From NCBI GenBank assembly GCA_039519185.1, contig CM076854.1, positions 152,419,402 to 152,483,401 of the forward strand: DNA of 64,000 nucleotides, written 5' to 3'. Position numbers and translations under genes: made by a program. Positions within the stretch are counted from its first letter, which is position 1. The number at the start of each line of letters is the position of its first letter. Shown in pieces: positions 13,454 through 25,930 of the stretch. Source of the stretch: Astragalus membranaceus (taxonomy: Eukaryota > Streptophyta > Magnoliopsida > Fabales > Fabaceae). A model generated the notes under the pieces. It saw only the letters and a program-made list of their open reading frames with translations. It had not been told where the DNA came from and did no database searches.

Positions 13454-14630
13454 CCGTGCGTCCCAGGCGCACGAACCGTGCATCTCTTTCGGTTTGTGTT
13501 TTGCAAAGATGACTTACAGGGCGCACGACTCGTGCGTATGGGAGCACGGACCATGCGCAATGTTCTGTCCAAATTTTCCAAAAGTGCCCGAAACGATCCC
13601 GATCGATTCCAATCCTCTTTTAATCCTTTCCTAACCCTTTTCCAATGATATTAGGCTTATAATGCCATGATTTTGAATCTATTTTCAAAGCTTTTCATAA
13701 TGGTTTACAAAGTTATGTTTAATTCGAAAAACTGTAAAATAGTATACGGGAGCGAACACATAATATGCTTGTCTTGTAGAACTAAATGTTCAATTAATGG
13801 TCTAATGTAAATGAACTAAATGTTCAAGTGAAAGTAGATATATATACTATATCGGGTTGGGTGACGACCCATAATGTTAACATACTAGGCGGGGCAGTCA
13901 TGATCCCTTACCCTAGGCCCGTATACCACTAGGGAAAGTATTAGTGGTAAGGGGGTTCACCGGGTTTCAGCAGGAATGCAAGCGGTGTTATGTTAAAATG
14001 TTGTTGTGCGATCCACTGGGGTTTAGCAGTAATGCAGTCGGTGTCGTACTGAATTATAACACGTTAACCGGGGTTAGCAGTAATGCAGTCGGTGTCGTGT
14101 TGATTGTTAATGCGTGTGGTTATGAATTAAACCACGAATGAAAGAAAGTCCTATAACACGGTTCACCGGGGTTTAGCGTTCGCGCAGGTGGTGTCGTGTT
14201 AAGTTAAATAGGAGTCATAATTGAACCGAGAGCGTTGTTAGGGGTCTCGGTAGAACTCACTGAGATTGTATCTCACTGTTTATATGTTGTTGTTTTACAG
14301 AGAAACAGGGAAAATGGAGATCCAAGATGCACGAGTAGGTTGTACTTGGATGGTTGCGGAAGACTTAGCTTTTATGCTTAAGTTTATATCTTTCCTTGTT
14401 ATCTGTGTATCAAGACATTTTGTCTTTAACGTTATGTATTTATTTCCGCTTTCTTGTACGATATTGAAGACTGTATTTCACTGATGGTTTATGGTCTTAT
14501 TTATGTTTAAGACTGACTTGTTATTCAATGAAAATTGGTGTTCAGTATTTAAACAGAAAATATTATCTCTGATGTATTAGGGATGGTACACTTAGGCATT
14601 TCTACTCTTGAGAAATACCTGGGTGTTACA
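13454..14630 (-). mobile_element. Gypsy-type LTR fragment
   Basis: The right border reads GGGTGTTACA; in reverse complement the segment starts TGTAACACCC, a start typical of plant Ty3/gypsy (chromovirus-like) LTRs. The left border has no recognisable terminus or target duplication. It contains GC-rich near-palindromic phrases (CGCACGAACCGTGCAT, CGCACGACTCGTGCGT) and degenerate tandem repeats. No reverse transcriptase or other protein domain seen. Confidence 0.5.
13950..14205. repeat. Degenerate tandem repeats, four units
   Basis: Four imperfect units built on ACCGGGGTTTAGCAGTAATG followed by CAGTCGGTGTCGT, beginning near 13958, 14017, 14068 and 14166. The second and third are nearly identical over about 33 bp; the first and last have diverged (CAGGAATGCAAGCGGTG, CGTTCGCGCAGGTGGTG). 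Confidence 0.75.
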
Positions 14631-14931
14631 ATTTTTAGAGGAAAGTGTAATTTTTGGAGGGAATTGAAATATTTTAGGCTTTACAACTTTTTGGTGATTT
14701 TTTTATCTAGAGAACGAATTATTTCTCATTCAATTTTCTAATCTTGAGGATATAGTAATTTCTTTATGAGGAACCTTGGATGACCTGTGATCATTACTTG
14801 TTAGTACAGGTTGCGATATGGATTCAATCTCATAGTTTATCGATCAAGTATTATGATGAACACATAAACTAAAAAATTTGGAAACACAATGGGGACTATA
14901 ATCACAATCTCCTGCAACGGCGCCAAAAACT
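14631..14931 (-). repeat. Second copy of leader with degenerate tRNA-Asp primer site
   Basis: Leader sequence homologous to 12947-13226 with a primer site at about 14908-14926 that differs from the canonical one in a few bases (CTCCTGCAACGGCGCCA). It differs from the leaders next to the primer sites at 20132 and 27989, so LTR A1 here borders an element of another internal type, truncated at 14631. Confidence 0.75.
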
Positions 14932-16335
14932 TGATGTGTGAAAATAATATGTGTAAGTATACACAGTCGCAACAAGTAATAAAGCGTAAGTAGAGATCGT
15001 TCCCACGATGATTGTTGAGTTCTTTTCTATATTTAATTAGCAAGCAAGCTAGTGAGTAAAAGAAAAGTAAAATAACAAGTTGTAAAACCCAAATTTATCA
15101 ACAAACAGCAAGTAAAATAAAGGATTAGTGGAAATCCAAAATGAGAGTAAGTTGGGACTGCTTTCACTATGCAAATTCATAATAATGGTTTAATGTTGCA
15201 TCTGATGCTGCAGCAATAGATGTTGTCGCAATAGTTGATGTTCTGTCAAACACTTTCACTAGGTTTTCGCTACAAGAGCCTATGTCTAGGCCCTAAATAG
15301 GTATACCCTAGGCTACTTACGCACCCACAGTGTTCACCTTATGGAATTTGCCCTCCTATGTCTAGGTTTTAAGCAAGGATTATTAAAGTGTCCTTTACTA
15401 ACCACTATCCATATTATCCTTTGAGATCAATTTATAAACCATGTCTGAATCTATATAAATGGTACTTATATTTAGGTGATCAAGTCTAAAATAAGTTTGG
15501 AAATAGTATCACGCAAAGGATAAAAATGCTAAATATAAAATACATGCATTAAACACACAAAGACTTCATTACATAGATCAAAGCATCCCAACTAAGAGTA
15601 TTTAGCTCATGATGAGCAAACAACACAAGAAATACAACTTAAACATAATGTTTAAAGCCATAAATGCAAAAATACAAATAAGAAGTATAGTAAGAAGTGG
15701 TATACTGAAGATAGACCCCAAGAACAATAGCATGGAGGTTCAGATCAGCTCCCAAACCCATGAAAATCTTCAAGTAATTAAGCTCATGTATTGCTGCAGC
15801 ATCACTCCCAGCAATGGTGTTTCCACTTTTTGTGATTTAAGGTAGCTTGGTACAAAAATGGAGGAAAATCTATTTCAATCTTTTTCCTCCTCTGAACCAG
15901 CACACCAAATGAAGAAGAAGGTAGTCTTTATAAAGTACTAGGGTGAATGATCCAAGAAAACCCTAATTTGGAGGTGCCATTTGTCCTTTTGCGTGACCAA
16001 TAGTACAAGTGCCCAAGAGAAAGATGGAATATTCCTTGTTCAGGTGCTGGCGTCCTTGAGAATGCGCTTGTCCTTGGATAACAGCTGTAATGCGCTCAAA
16101 TCCGTGCTTCCAACAATTTCTCTCTCATCTGTCGCTGGAACTGTTGCTGCAGCAATGAAACACACACATAAAAGCACAAAATGGGGCACCAAATTTCCAA
16201 ATGATCAAAAACCAGAATTAGTTCTTCTTTTACACTAAACAACATATTTTAACTAATTAAACACAACATTACTTTAGAACTCACAACAATTTAAGCTAAG
16301 AAAGCATAAATAACTCTTATAAATAAGAGTTATCA
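14932..16335 (-). repeat. LTR A1 (1404 bp)
   Basis: Runs from TGATGTGTG to GAGTTATCA on the + strand (TG...CA borders). The element-strand start TGATAACTCTTATTTATAAG forms a hairpin (AACTCTTAT/ATAAGAGTT). It carries palindromic TGCTGCAGCA at 15206-15215, 15792-15801 and 16145-16154. The short ORFs in it (e.g. 15609-15845) are not genes. Confidence 0.9.
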
Positions 16336-16353
16336 CACCCCCAAACTTAAACC
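16336..16353 (-). other. Polypurine tract of family A, copy 1
   Basis: On the element strand GGTTTAAGTTTGGGGGTG lies directly against the LTR start. This is the expected position of the plus-strand primer for reverse transcription. The same tract is found at 24738-24755, 56369-56386 and 56578-56595. Confidence 0.85.
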
Positions 16354-18473
16354 TTTGCTTTTCCTCAAGCAATGACGCTTGACAAAGAACAAATAAACAC
16401 AAACAAGGCAATATCCAGCTGCACAAATTGATTCAAACAGATTTTCAAATATGCTCAAGTCGGGCATAAACTTTTAGATCATTAATTACTCACATACACC
16501 TTAAGTTTTTCAAGATTTCTAGAATTACCATCTGCTCAAAGTGTGTGTGTGACAACTAGGTCTAGTTCAGCTCTTAGCAAGTTTCAAAACTTCACCTAGC
16601 TAGAGAAAGAATGGTTTTCTTTTTGCTATGCCAAGAATTTTTCAAAAAGAAAGGTAGACTAACAACTTCAGCATAAGAAGGGGGACTTCAAAGCACAACA
16701 AAGGGCTTGATTAAACATTTCAGATTATTGGTCAGTGCACTATTCATAACACTTATTCTTTTTCAGTTTTTTTTTCTTTTCTTCTTCTTTTTTTTTTCTT
16801 TTTCTCTTTTTTTTTCTTTCATATATAGGCTATTGCAGCTTTAATCACTTTTATTGAACTTTTGTACAATGTACACAGACACTTAGGCACTGACCATCCT
16901 AAAATCTTCATGCTTAGCCTTAATATAACCGATGCACCCCTAAACTTAACATACAAGGTTCTCCCCCCAACTTAAGACCCAGCAGTGTCCCCACTGCTCA
17001 TGTAATTACTAATGGGGGAGACCTTAGATACAACAGAACAGAATTGAAAACACTTAACACAAAACATGATTTTAAATCCTAAACAGCTGCTCGATGCTAT
17101 TACAGATGCTACAGCATCCAACAGGATTATTGAAACATTACTAAATAGAAAACAACCATTAAAAACAAACAACAAAAGAGAAAAGGGTTAACTAGGAGGT
17201 ACCCATGGTTTGTTGCTGATACTGGCTCTTGTAGCTTGGTGATTTCTTCAGCAGTTGCATTGGATTCTGCAGCAATAGATTACTGCAGCTCATAATCAGC
17301 ATGGTCAATCAGCAACTTCTGGCTCTTTACTCACAGGAGGCTCATCTCCAAGATGCATCTGAGCCAATGTCTTGGCTACTAGTTTCTTTTGCAGCAATAC
17401 TTAGCCTCTTTTTGGTCACCAATTTTGTTCTTACAACTTTCTGTGGTGCTGCAACAGATGTTGCAGCACTGCCTTATGACACTGATGCTGCAACACTACC
17501 TGTGACAACATCCACTTTCTGCATTTCTTCTTCCAATGACCTGTGTTTCTCGGTGGAAGGTTGATTTTTGGGTGAATGTTTCTTTGGTGAGGACTGAGGT
17601 GGTTTGGTTGATAGGGACTTTTGTGGAGTGCATTGTTTTGGAGATAGGGAAGGTGTTGGGATAAGTATTGATGGTTTTGCTTTTGGTGGAGGTGGATGAA
17701 GGGTAAGTAATGAAGGTTTGAAACTTTGATAAGTGAGATGTTGTGATGGAGAAGGTGTTTTGGGTGCAGGGGATGGTTCTTTGGTTAGTGATGGTTTAGG
17801 TGAAGGTGTGGTGGAAAGGTTTTGGGTGGGTGGTGATTGGGGAAAAGATCGTTAACAAGGTTTAAATGATGAGACAGAGAAAACACACAGCCAATTAATA
17901 GAGTTGATTGCCAAATCTATCACATTGGCATTTGAAACTCCATTTTGATCTTTTGTCCACATGCTCAACAATTCAGCAACAGGTGCTGCGCATATAGTGC
18001 TGCAGCACCAAACTTAGCAACAGGTGCTGCAACACATGGTGTTGGAGCACTAAAATTCTGCATAATTGACAGCACATACCACAAGACCACTTATTCATAT
18101 CTGAAAAAGTAAAAACAAAAACACACATAAAACACAATTAGTTCTTCAAAATCTGGGTTGCCTCCCAGTAGCGCTTAATTTATATTCTTTAGCTAGACTT
18201 GGCCTTCAAAACCCAAGTTAGGGTGGATAATAGGACAAGAAGAAAATATCATCATTCCGCTTTCTCCTTTTTGTCAGAAATCCCATGCATATGGCATACG
18301 GAAGCAAGTGTTCCCATGCCCCAATCAATAAGCATTTGGGATAGGAATTCTCCCTCTTTTGAAAAAATTGAAGCTCATTTTGCAGATGACTTTTTTCTTC
18401 AATTACCATGGGTTGAGTCTCACTTGTGACATGAATCTTTTCATACCTCAACCCTGGCTTTTCTTTCTTGTCA
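16354..18473 (-). other. Family A internal region 1, 3' part, no intact gene
   Basis: Contains a pyrimidine-rich tract (16760-16825), scattered GCTGCAGC-type words (e.g. a perfect 12-bp palindrome GTGCTGCAGCAC at 17998-18009) and degraded reading frames. One low-complexity stretch (about 17580-17850) encodes Pro/His-rich nonsense on the minus strand. Around 18160 is the phrase TGGGTTGCCTCCCAGTAGCG; I recall its reverse complement as common in Athila-like elements after pol, which would make this a remnant of the 3' end of such an element. Confidence 0.6.
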
Positions 18474-18920
18474 CTATTTTTGAATTTTTCTTGTTCTACA
18501 ACTACACAATTTTTTTGGTTTTTCGTCCACTACTTCCAAATGACCACATTCATTTTCACACTCTACACTCTTTTCTTCCTTTTGCTCAACTAGCTCATCA
18601 CTACAATTCGCTTCTTTTACATGCTCAATTATAGTCTTAATGTGAACCTCTATATTCTTACATAAAGCTTCAAAGTTGTCATGATCTACTTTAATAGATT
18701 CAATGGAATGAGCGAAGAGTTTTTCAAAATTAGAGTTCCCCTCATGTAATCCTTTGGTTTGAGTTTGAGAACTTGGCTCTTGCTCACACACAAAGTTTGA
18801 CATGGGCATGGAATTTAACTCAAAACAGCTCATTTCATCTTCATCTCCATAACAATTATAATTGAAACAATGTTGTTGAGCATTCTTTGCATGCATAGAG
18901 TAAAAATCCCAATGGTCCAT
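18474..18920 (-). CDS. Small acidic ORF of family A, copy 1
   Basis: 148 codons, strongly acidic, starting MDHWDFYSMHAKNAQQHCFN at 18920, the first ORF after the primer site in element orientation. The middle (ESIKVDHDNFEALCKNIEVH) is predicted helical. Homologues at 27370-27807 and 59381-59869 keep the same start, length class and blocks (NAQQHC, GLHE, a CKNIE motif, a VEQ-E-K-SVE block), so the frame has been under selection at some time. A second part in another frame (18218-18451, LLPYAICMGFLTKRRKR) follows and is shared with copy 2, so the original protein was longer. I recognise no known domain; it may be a gag remnant or a family-specific protein. Confidence 0.6.
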   Translation of the reverse strand: MDHWDFYSMHAKNAQQHCFNYNCYGDEDEMSCFELNSMPMSNFVCEQEPSSQTQTKGLHEGNSNFEKLFAHSIESIKVDHDNFEALCKNIEVHIKTIIEHVKEANCSDELVEQKEEKSVECENECGHLEVVDEKPKKLCSCRTRKIQK

Positions 18921-19080
18921 GGCTTAAAGTGATTTTTTTCCACAAAAACACCAAACACAAATGAAACACACTACAAACACAAAGCACAATACAAAATAGG
19001 AAAAAAAATTCTGAAAAACAGAACAAACTAAATAAAAGAATCAAAACTAACTAAACTTACTAACTAAACAATAGAAAATA

Positions 19081-20113
19081 GGCTAAATAGCACTTTTGGT
19101 CTTTTATCTTTGCTCCAGATTTCACTTTGGTCCTTTATCTTTTTTTTGGTCCGCTTTGGTCCCTCATGTTTCATTTTCGTTTCATTTTGGTCCCTCACCT
19201 TAGTTTTGACTAAAATTAATATTATTTAATTCAATTAAAACATTAAAACAATTAAAACAATTAATTCAATTAAAACAAAATTAGAAAAAGAACCAACAAC
19301 CGTCAGCCACCAACAACCACCGTCAGCCACCAACAACCACCACCCAATCTGTCTCTCTCTCTCTCTCTCTCCGTCACCACCTACCCACAGCCACCAACCA
19401 CCTCACAATCTGTCTCTCTCTCTCTCTCACCGTCACCACCCAACATCACCACCCACAGCCACCACCCCTCCTCTGCGATCTGGATCTGGATCTAGATCTG
19501 AATCTGCGATTCAGGAAAGGGAAAACGGCGGGGGGGGGGGATGCGAAGAGAGAGAGAGAACGGCGAGGGGGGACATGCGAAGAGAGAGAGTGACGAGAGA
19601 GAGAATGGCGAGAGAGGGGGGTTGCGACGGTGAGAAGAGGGAGGGGAGAGCGAACCAGAGAGGGGGGAGGATCAGTGAGAAGAGGGGGGAGGATCGGTGA
19701 GAAGAGGGGGGAGGGGAGAGCGAACCAGAGAGGGGGGAGAGCGAACTAGAGAGGGGGGAGAGCGAACCAGAGAGGGGGAGGGGAGAGCGAACCAGAGAGG
19801 GGGGAGGGGTTCGTGGTGGGGGAGTTCACGGTGGGGGGAGTTCACAGTGGGGGGAGGGGTTCACGGTGGGGGAGTAATTTCACGGTGGGGGAGTAATTTC
19901 ACGGTGGGGGGAACCAAAAATATATATTTAATAATTGATTAATTGTTTTAATGTTTTAATTGAATTAAATAATATTAATTTTAGTCAAAACTAAGGTGAG
20001 GGACCAAAATGAAACGAAAATGAAACATGAGGGACCAAAACGGACCAAAAAAAAGATAAAGGACCAAAGTGAAATCTGGAGCAAAGATAAAGGACCAAAA
20101 GTGCTATTTAGCC
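19081..20113. mobile_element. Mutator-like non-autonomous element (1033 bp)
   Basis: Perfect 9-bp target duplication TAGAAAATA (19072-19080 and 20114-20122) flanks termini GGCTAAATAGCACTTTTGGT and its inverse; the inverted repeats extend about 180 bp. The interior is low complexity: CCACC/ACAACC and (TC)n at 19300-19460, then purine-rich tandem units (GAGAGCGAACCAGAGAGGGG type) at 19520-19820 and TTCACGGTGGGGG units at 19820-19910. No transposase. The arginine/glycine ORF at 19697-19942 is a by-product of the repeats. It lies between the primer site and the acidic ORF of family A copy 1. Confidence 0.93.
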
Positions 20114-20131
20114 TAGAAAATAACAATCACA

Positions 20132-20150
20132 ATCCCCGGCAACGGCGCCA
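20132..20150 (-). other. Primer-binding site, tRNA-Asp
   Basis: On the element strand TGGCGCCGTTGCCGGGGAT, complementary to the last 16 bases of the tRNA-Asp gene at 39605-39676 plus CCA. It lies 6 bases from LTR A2. Confidence 0.92.
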
Positions 20151-20156
20151 AAAACT

Positions 20157-23100
20157 TGTTGTGTGAAAACAATATGTGCAAGTATACACAGACGCAACAA
20201 GTAATAAAGAGTAAGTAGAGATCGTTCCCACGAGGATTGTTGAGTTCTTTTCTATATTTAATTACCAAGCAAGCTAGTGAGTAAAAGCAAAGTAAAATAA
20301 CAAGTTGTAGAACCCAATTTTATCAACAAACAGCAAGTAAAATAAAGGATTAGTGGAAATCCAGAATGAGTGTAAGTTGGGACTGCTTTCACTATGCAAA
20401 TTCATAATGAGACGCTCTCAATATCGCGGCATTTTTTTGTTAATAAATTAGTTGTTTATTTTCCATAGTGATATATATTAATTGATTAATTTCTTTTATC
20501 TAGAAGAGAAACATTTATTATGATTAAAACATATTATAGTGTCATACAAACACATCCAGGGTACATCACAACTGACATAAACACAACAGTACAACAGGTC
20601 CACATAGTTATTGCAGTTATCAACCACACAACATTTCGACCACTCCTAACCAAAACCGATCTTTATTCAACACACATACAACGGATAGCCTACTAATACA
20701 TCACATCACCGTTTTTCACACACTAGACCCTACATCCTTTAATATCTTGGGAAGTGAGGAGGAGGGGGTCCCATGTGAGGGTGGTTCGGAGCTAAGGTTT
20801 CTGCAACCCACATGTCTTCAAGAGGGAGGTAAAAAGAAACTATCAGGTTCCGATGGTAAGTACGGGTGTTAAAGTTTGGAAAATTTCCTGTAGTTATAAG
20901 GATAGTGACATCCATCAAAAATAACGATTGAGGTAGTGTAATCAGGAGTCCAAAATCCGTTTGTGAAGTCCACATCAACTCTGGTCCGAGGTTGGTTGGG
21001 GTTCGTCATCTTTACAGTTTACATATAGAGACAAATCAAGAAATACAAGGGTGAGTATACATCAACAATAATAATTGTAGTAAAGTAAAGAGTAGTTAAA
21101 CATAAATATATATTAAGTTTTAGTATTTTAAATGTTCCATGAACAAGGACAAAAATAGGCATGGGGCCCATATCTACTCCATGGAGAGATTTTAATTAGA
21201 GGAGCGATCGGGAGGACATGTTCCGTTTCAAATTGGTACAATTCTCATATCACAGTTTCTTAACGAAACACTCTACCACCGATCTTGAGTTCTTGCAGTG
21301 TCTCGTCAGGATCATCACAGTGGGGGATCGAATACCGCGACACAGGGGAGCTACTACCTGGTCACTTGTGGGGTCTCGTACCGTGATGCCCCCAAGGTTT
21401 ACCTCAACCTTCACTTGCGCACTCACACGTGTACCAAAGCGTGCCTCACTCCAAAATCACACATAAATGTTTTAAAATTTTAATTATCTTTATCGTTCCA
21501 TTATTTTCCTTCATCTTTCTCAACAGATATTTACATAAATATTATAGAATTTTATAAGGATTAGAAACCACTAAAATATTTTCCTTAGGAGTCAAATAAA
21601 CTGATTTCAAAGTGAGTTCAATGTTAAATATAAAGTTTAAGGAGTGATAATAAAACCTGTTACCCAAAAATTGACAATACTTAAAACATCTTTAGTAAAA
21701 TTATGTTGTAGCATCAATATTGACCAAGTCCTTAAACGAGTAGTAAATATTTGTGTGAAATAAAAGTTTAGTATAAACTACTATCAGAAATGATATAGAT
21801 AAAAATTGGAAATATGTATATGATTTAATGGTAATTATACTAATAAAAGTAAATTGTTATTAATAGAAGAAGTAATAACAAGGATTTTGATGTCTCTGTT
21901 TGTATCAAAAAGTAACGATGGCTTCTAAAATATTAACAAGAATGGGTAACAATAATACTAAGAGTTATAGTTGCATGATAATATCAATAACAGTATTAAC
22001 TATGGCAAAGAAATAATGATGCTAATCAATATGGCATAAGAGAAAATAAAATGATAGTAACTATAGAAGAACAAGAATAAAAATAGAGTAAATATAATTA
22101 GTGATCATATTATTTATAACTTTACTTAGTTTCCTATTTTTTTTTTGTTTAAATTAGTAAACTGGTATGATAATAGTGGTCAAAGTTAGCAGTTAGTAGT
22201 CCAAAGTAGAGTCCAAGTTACGGTTAGTGGTCCAAATTACAGTCTAAGTTAGTAATCCAAGTCACAGTTAGTAGTATAAATAACAGTCCAAATGATAGAT
22301 TGAAATTATAATATATCTAGGATAATAATAATTTTATTATGTTAAGTAAAGTATAAAAAGAGCTAGGGTCACCCTTGACTCATTAATTTTAGTATCTACC
22401 TTACTACTACCGTTGAAGTTCCTCACCCCCTGCCTTTTAGTCCTTCTGATACTGTAGCTCTGCTTCCAAACGGTTATGTGACGTAGTGAAACAATGTGAG
22501 TGATGTTTGGTGAGTGAAACAAGGTGGTGAGTGATTATTATATGTGCTGCTTCTTATATGTGGGGATGATTATAAAAAAGTGGGGATGGTTATAAAAAGG
22601 TGAGTGATTTTTGGGATGGAAAAAGTGTCGTATAAGAGAGAGTGGTGGGGTATAGAAGTGGATAATGATTGGAGAAGTGGTTGAAAGGTTATAAGGAAAG
22701 AAAGAGAGTGAAGGTAAAAGTGTTGGTGGTGGGGTATATGGGAGGGTAGTTGCCATGAATGGCAACTTACCATTAACCCTATTTATAGTAAGTTTTGGAA
22801 AATTCGAGATTTGTACGTGGCTTAAAAGTGGTGGTTTTTTTGTGATATTTTCACTCTTGTCCACATTTCATTCATTTTCTACCACATGCATATTAAATTC
22901 TTCCTCTCCAAGTAAATTGTTACTTACATCATCTGATGATCTCACGTGATCATTATTACATTCTATCTTATATTTTATTATTATTAGCGTAAATTGGTAC
23001 CCTCTGCACGCAATTGCAGACACTAATTCATTGAACCAGATAAAATTCTTCCTCAAGAGTTTTAACGTGGTTGCATTCCCTAGACTAGACTCAAACTTAA

Positions 23101-24737
23101 ATCCTTAGTTAAGCTGGAAGAGACCCTTACCATCTCATCCAATTGTTTATAGGTGTTTTATTATTTCCAAAAGTAAGTGAGTGTTACGGATTAATTCTTT
23201 GTCTTCACTGCAAACTTGTCATTCAAACTAGTCACTCATATGGCTCCCATTTAGTCTTTCCCACTTTTTAGTCAATGAAGTAAAAGCATGTATTACATTT
23301 GTTATTTTCAAGAATATATGCAGCACCCTGTCTCACATGAAGACTCAGTCAGAGAGTCTATATTGCTTTCCCGTGTAATCTGATTGGTCTTGTTTCTTAC
23401 TATTTAAGTCGAGCATGCATTCCTATATTTATATATTATTATTATTTAATTTAATAACTATCTAGTAGTTGTTGTTTCTAAGTCTTAAGTACCACTTATT
23501 TTCCTAATATTTATAAAATAATTTAATTGTGTTAAAAAATTTATTTATATTTATATTATCAATTTTCTAAATTGGGGTGTTACACATAATAATGGTTTAA
23601 TGCTGCATCTGATGCTGCAGCAATAGATGCTGTCGCAATAGTTGATGTTCTGTCAAACACTTTCACTAGGTTTTCGCTATAAGAGCCTATGTCTAGGCCC
23701 TAAATAGGTATACCCTAGGCTACTTACGCACCCACGGTGTCCACCTTATGGAATTTGCCCTCCTATGTCTAGGTTTTAAGCAAGGATTATTAAAGTGTCC
23801 TTTACTAACCACTATCCATATTATCCTTTGAGATCAATTTATAAACCATATCTGAATCTATAAATGGTACTTGTATTTAGGTGATCAAGTCTAAAATAAG
23901 TTTGGAAATAGTATCACGCAAATGATAAAAATGCTAAACATCAAATACATGCATTAAACACACTAAGACTTCATTACATAGATCAAAGCATCCCGACTAA
24001 GAGTATTTAGCTCATGATGAGCAAACAACACAAGAATTACAGCTTAAACATAATGTTTAAAGCCATAAATGCAAAAATACAAAGAAGAAGTATAATAAGA
24101 AGTGGTATACTGAAGATAGACTCCAAGAACAATAGCATGGAGGTTCAGATCAGCTCCCAAATCCACGAAAATCTTCAAGTAATTAAGCTCATGTATTGCT
24201 GCAGCATCACTCCCAGTAATGGCGTTTCCACTTTTTGTGATTTAAGGTAGCTTGGTATAAAAATGGAGGAAAAGCTATTTCTATCCTTTTCCTCCTCTAA
24301 ACCAGCACACCAAATGAAGAAGAAGGTGGTATTTATATAGTACTAGGGTGAATGATCCAAGAGAACCCTAATTTGGAGGTGTCATTTATCCTTTTGCGTG
24401 ACCAATAGTACAAGTGCCCAAGAGAAATATGGAATATTCCTTGTTCAGGTGCCGGCGTCCTTGAGAATGCGCTTGTCCTTGGATAACAGATGTAATGCGC
24501 TCAAATCCGTGCTTCCAACAATTTCTCTCTCATCAGTCGCAGGAACTGTTGCTGCAACATTGAAACACACATAAAAGCACAAAATGGGGCATCAAATTGC
24601 CAAATGATCACAAACCAAAATTAGTTCTTCTTTTACACTAAACAACTACTTTAACTAATTAAACACAACATTATTTTAGAACTCACAACAATTTAAGCTA
24701 AGAAAGCATAAATAACTCTTATAAATAAGAGTTATCA
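20157..24737 (-). repeat. LTR A2, interrupted by a solo LTR
   Basis: LTR sequence runs 20157-20407 and 23585-24737, about 1400 bp net, closely matching LTR A1. TGCTGCAGCA words recur at equivalent places (near 23612 and 24198), while the third site has become TTGCTGCAACA. Confidence 0.92.
20408..23584 (-). mobile_element. Solo gypsy-type LTR (3177 bp)
   Basis: Target duplication CATAA at 20403-20407 and 23585-23589; borders TGAGACGCTCTCAATATCGC and GGGGTGTTACA give TG...CA. Read on the minus strand it begins TGTAACACCCCAATTTAG, a usual start of large plant Ty3/gypsy LTRs. No primer site, polypurine tract or protein domain inside, so it is a solo LTR. A local repeat of AGT(C/T)CAAGT(T/C)A phrases lies at 22180-22290. 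Confidence 0.88.
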
Positions 24738-25930
24738 CACCCCCAAACTTAAACCATTGCTTGTCCTCAAGCAATGACGCTTGACAAAGAACAAACAAAC
24801 ACAAACAAGGCAATATCCAACAGCACAAATTGATTCAAACAGATTTTCAAAGATGCTCAAGTTGGGCATAAACTTTTAGATCCTTAATTACTCACATACA
24901 CCTTAAGTTTTTTAAGATTTCTAGAATTACCATCTGCTCAAAGTGTGTGTGTGACAACTAGGTCTAGTTCAACTCTTAGCAAGTTTCGAAACTTCACCTA
25001 GCTAGAGAAAGAATGGTTTTCTTTTGGCTATGCCAAGAATTTTTCAAAAAGAAAGATAGACTAACAACTTCAGCATAAGAAATGGGGGCTTCAAAGCACA
25101 ACAAAGGGCTTGATTAAACATTTCAGATTATTGGCCAGTGCACTATTATTACAAGACTTCAGATTCATTGCTGCAGCATTTAACACTCGACACACTATTT
25201 TGCTGCAATGCCTATTTTTCATAACACTTTTTCTTTTTCAGTTTTTTTTCTTTTCTTCTTTTTTTATTTTTTTATTTTTCTCTTTTTTACATATATAGGC
25301 TATTGCAACTTTAATAACTTTTATTGAACTTTTGTACAATGTACACAGACACTTAGGCACTGACCATCCTAAAATCTTCATGCTTATTCTTAATATAACC
25401 GATGCACCCCCAAACTTAGTTTCATACGCCACCCTAGGTTTTTAGTAGAATCTTGGCACAACCCAGGTGTACCAAAATCTAACTTAGCATCAGATCATTT
25501 TTAGCTTACTAAATTCCTACCTAAACCTAGAATAAAAGTGTGGGAGCAGTAGCAATCTATTCATCTATCTAACCAGGCTAAACTCACCCAGTCTCACCAT
25601 AAACATCATTAAGTCAGCCCAAATTGAAGCATAATCTCTTACTGATATGAACAAAAGACAACTAAACCCGCCTTTTAAAAACAAACAATACATACAAGGT
25701 TCTCCCCCCAACTTAAGACCCAGCAGTGTCCCCACTGCTCATGCAATTACTAATGGGAGAGACCTTAGACACAACAGAACAAAATTGAAAACATTTAACA
25801 CAAAACATGATTTTAAATCCTAAACAGCTGCTGGATGCTATTACAGATGCTACAGCATCCAACAGGATTATTGAAACATTACTAAATAGAAAACAACCAT
25901 TAAAAACAAACAACAAAACATAAACAACAA

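Noticed and set aside
15609..15845. Conserved small plus-strand ORF (also at 24014-24250)
   Set aside because: It lies inside the LTR on the antisense strand; the conservation comes from LTR homology, and the third LTR has lost it.
17301..17564. Membrane protein suggested by hydrophobic plus-strand frames (also 26035-26421 and 58275-58529)
   Set aside because: These are antisense shadows of the Ala-rich minus-strand frames of families A and B; the leucine-rich look comes from reversed GCTGCAGC words and CTTCTT stretches.
19697..19942. Arg/Gly-rich RGG-type protein
   Set aside because: It is a translation of purine-rich tandem repeats inside a non-autonomous Mutator element.
22538..22864. 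Pro/Thr/His-rich minus-strand ORF
   Set aside because: Lies in the solo LTR 20408-23584, low complexity, no domain and no conservation evidence.
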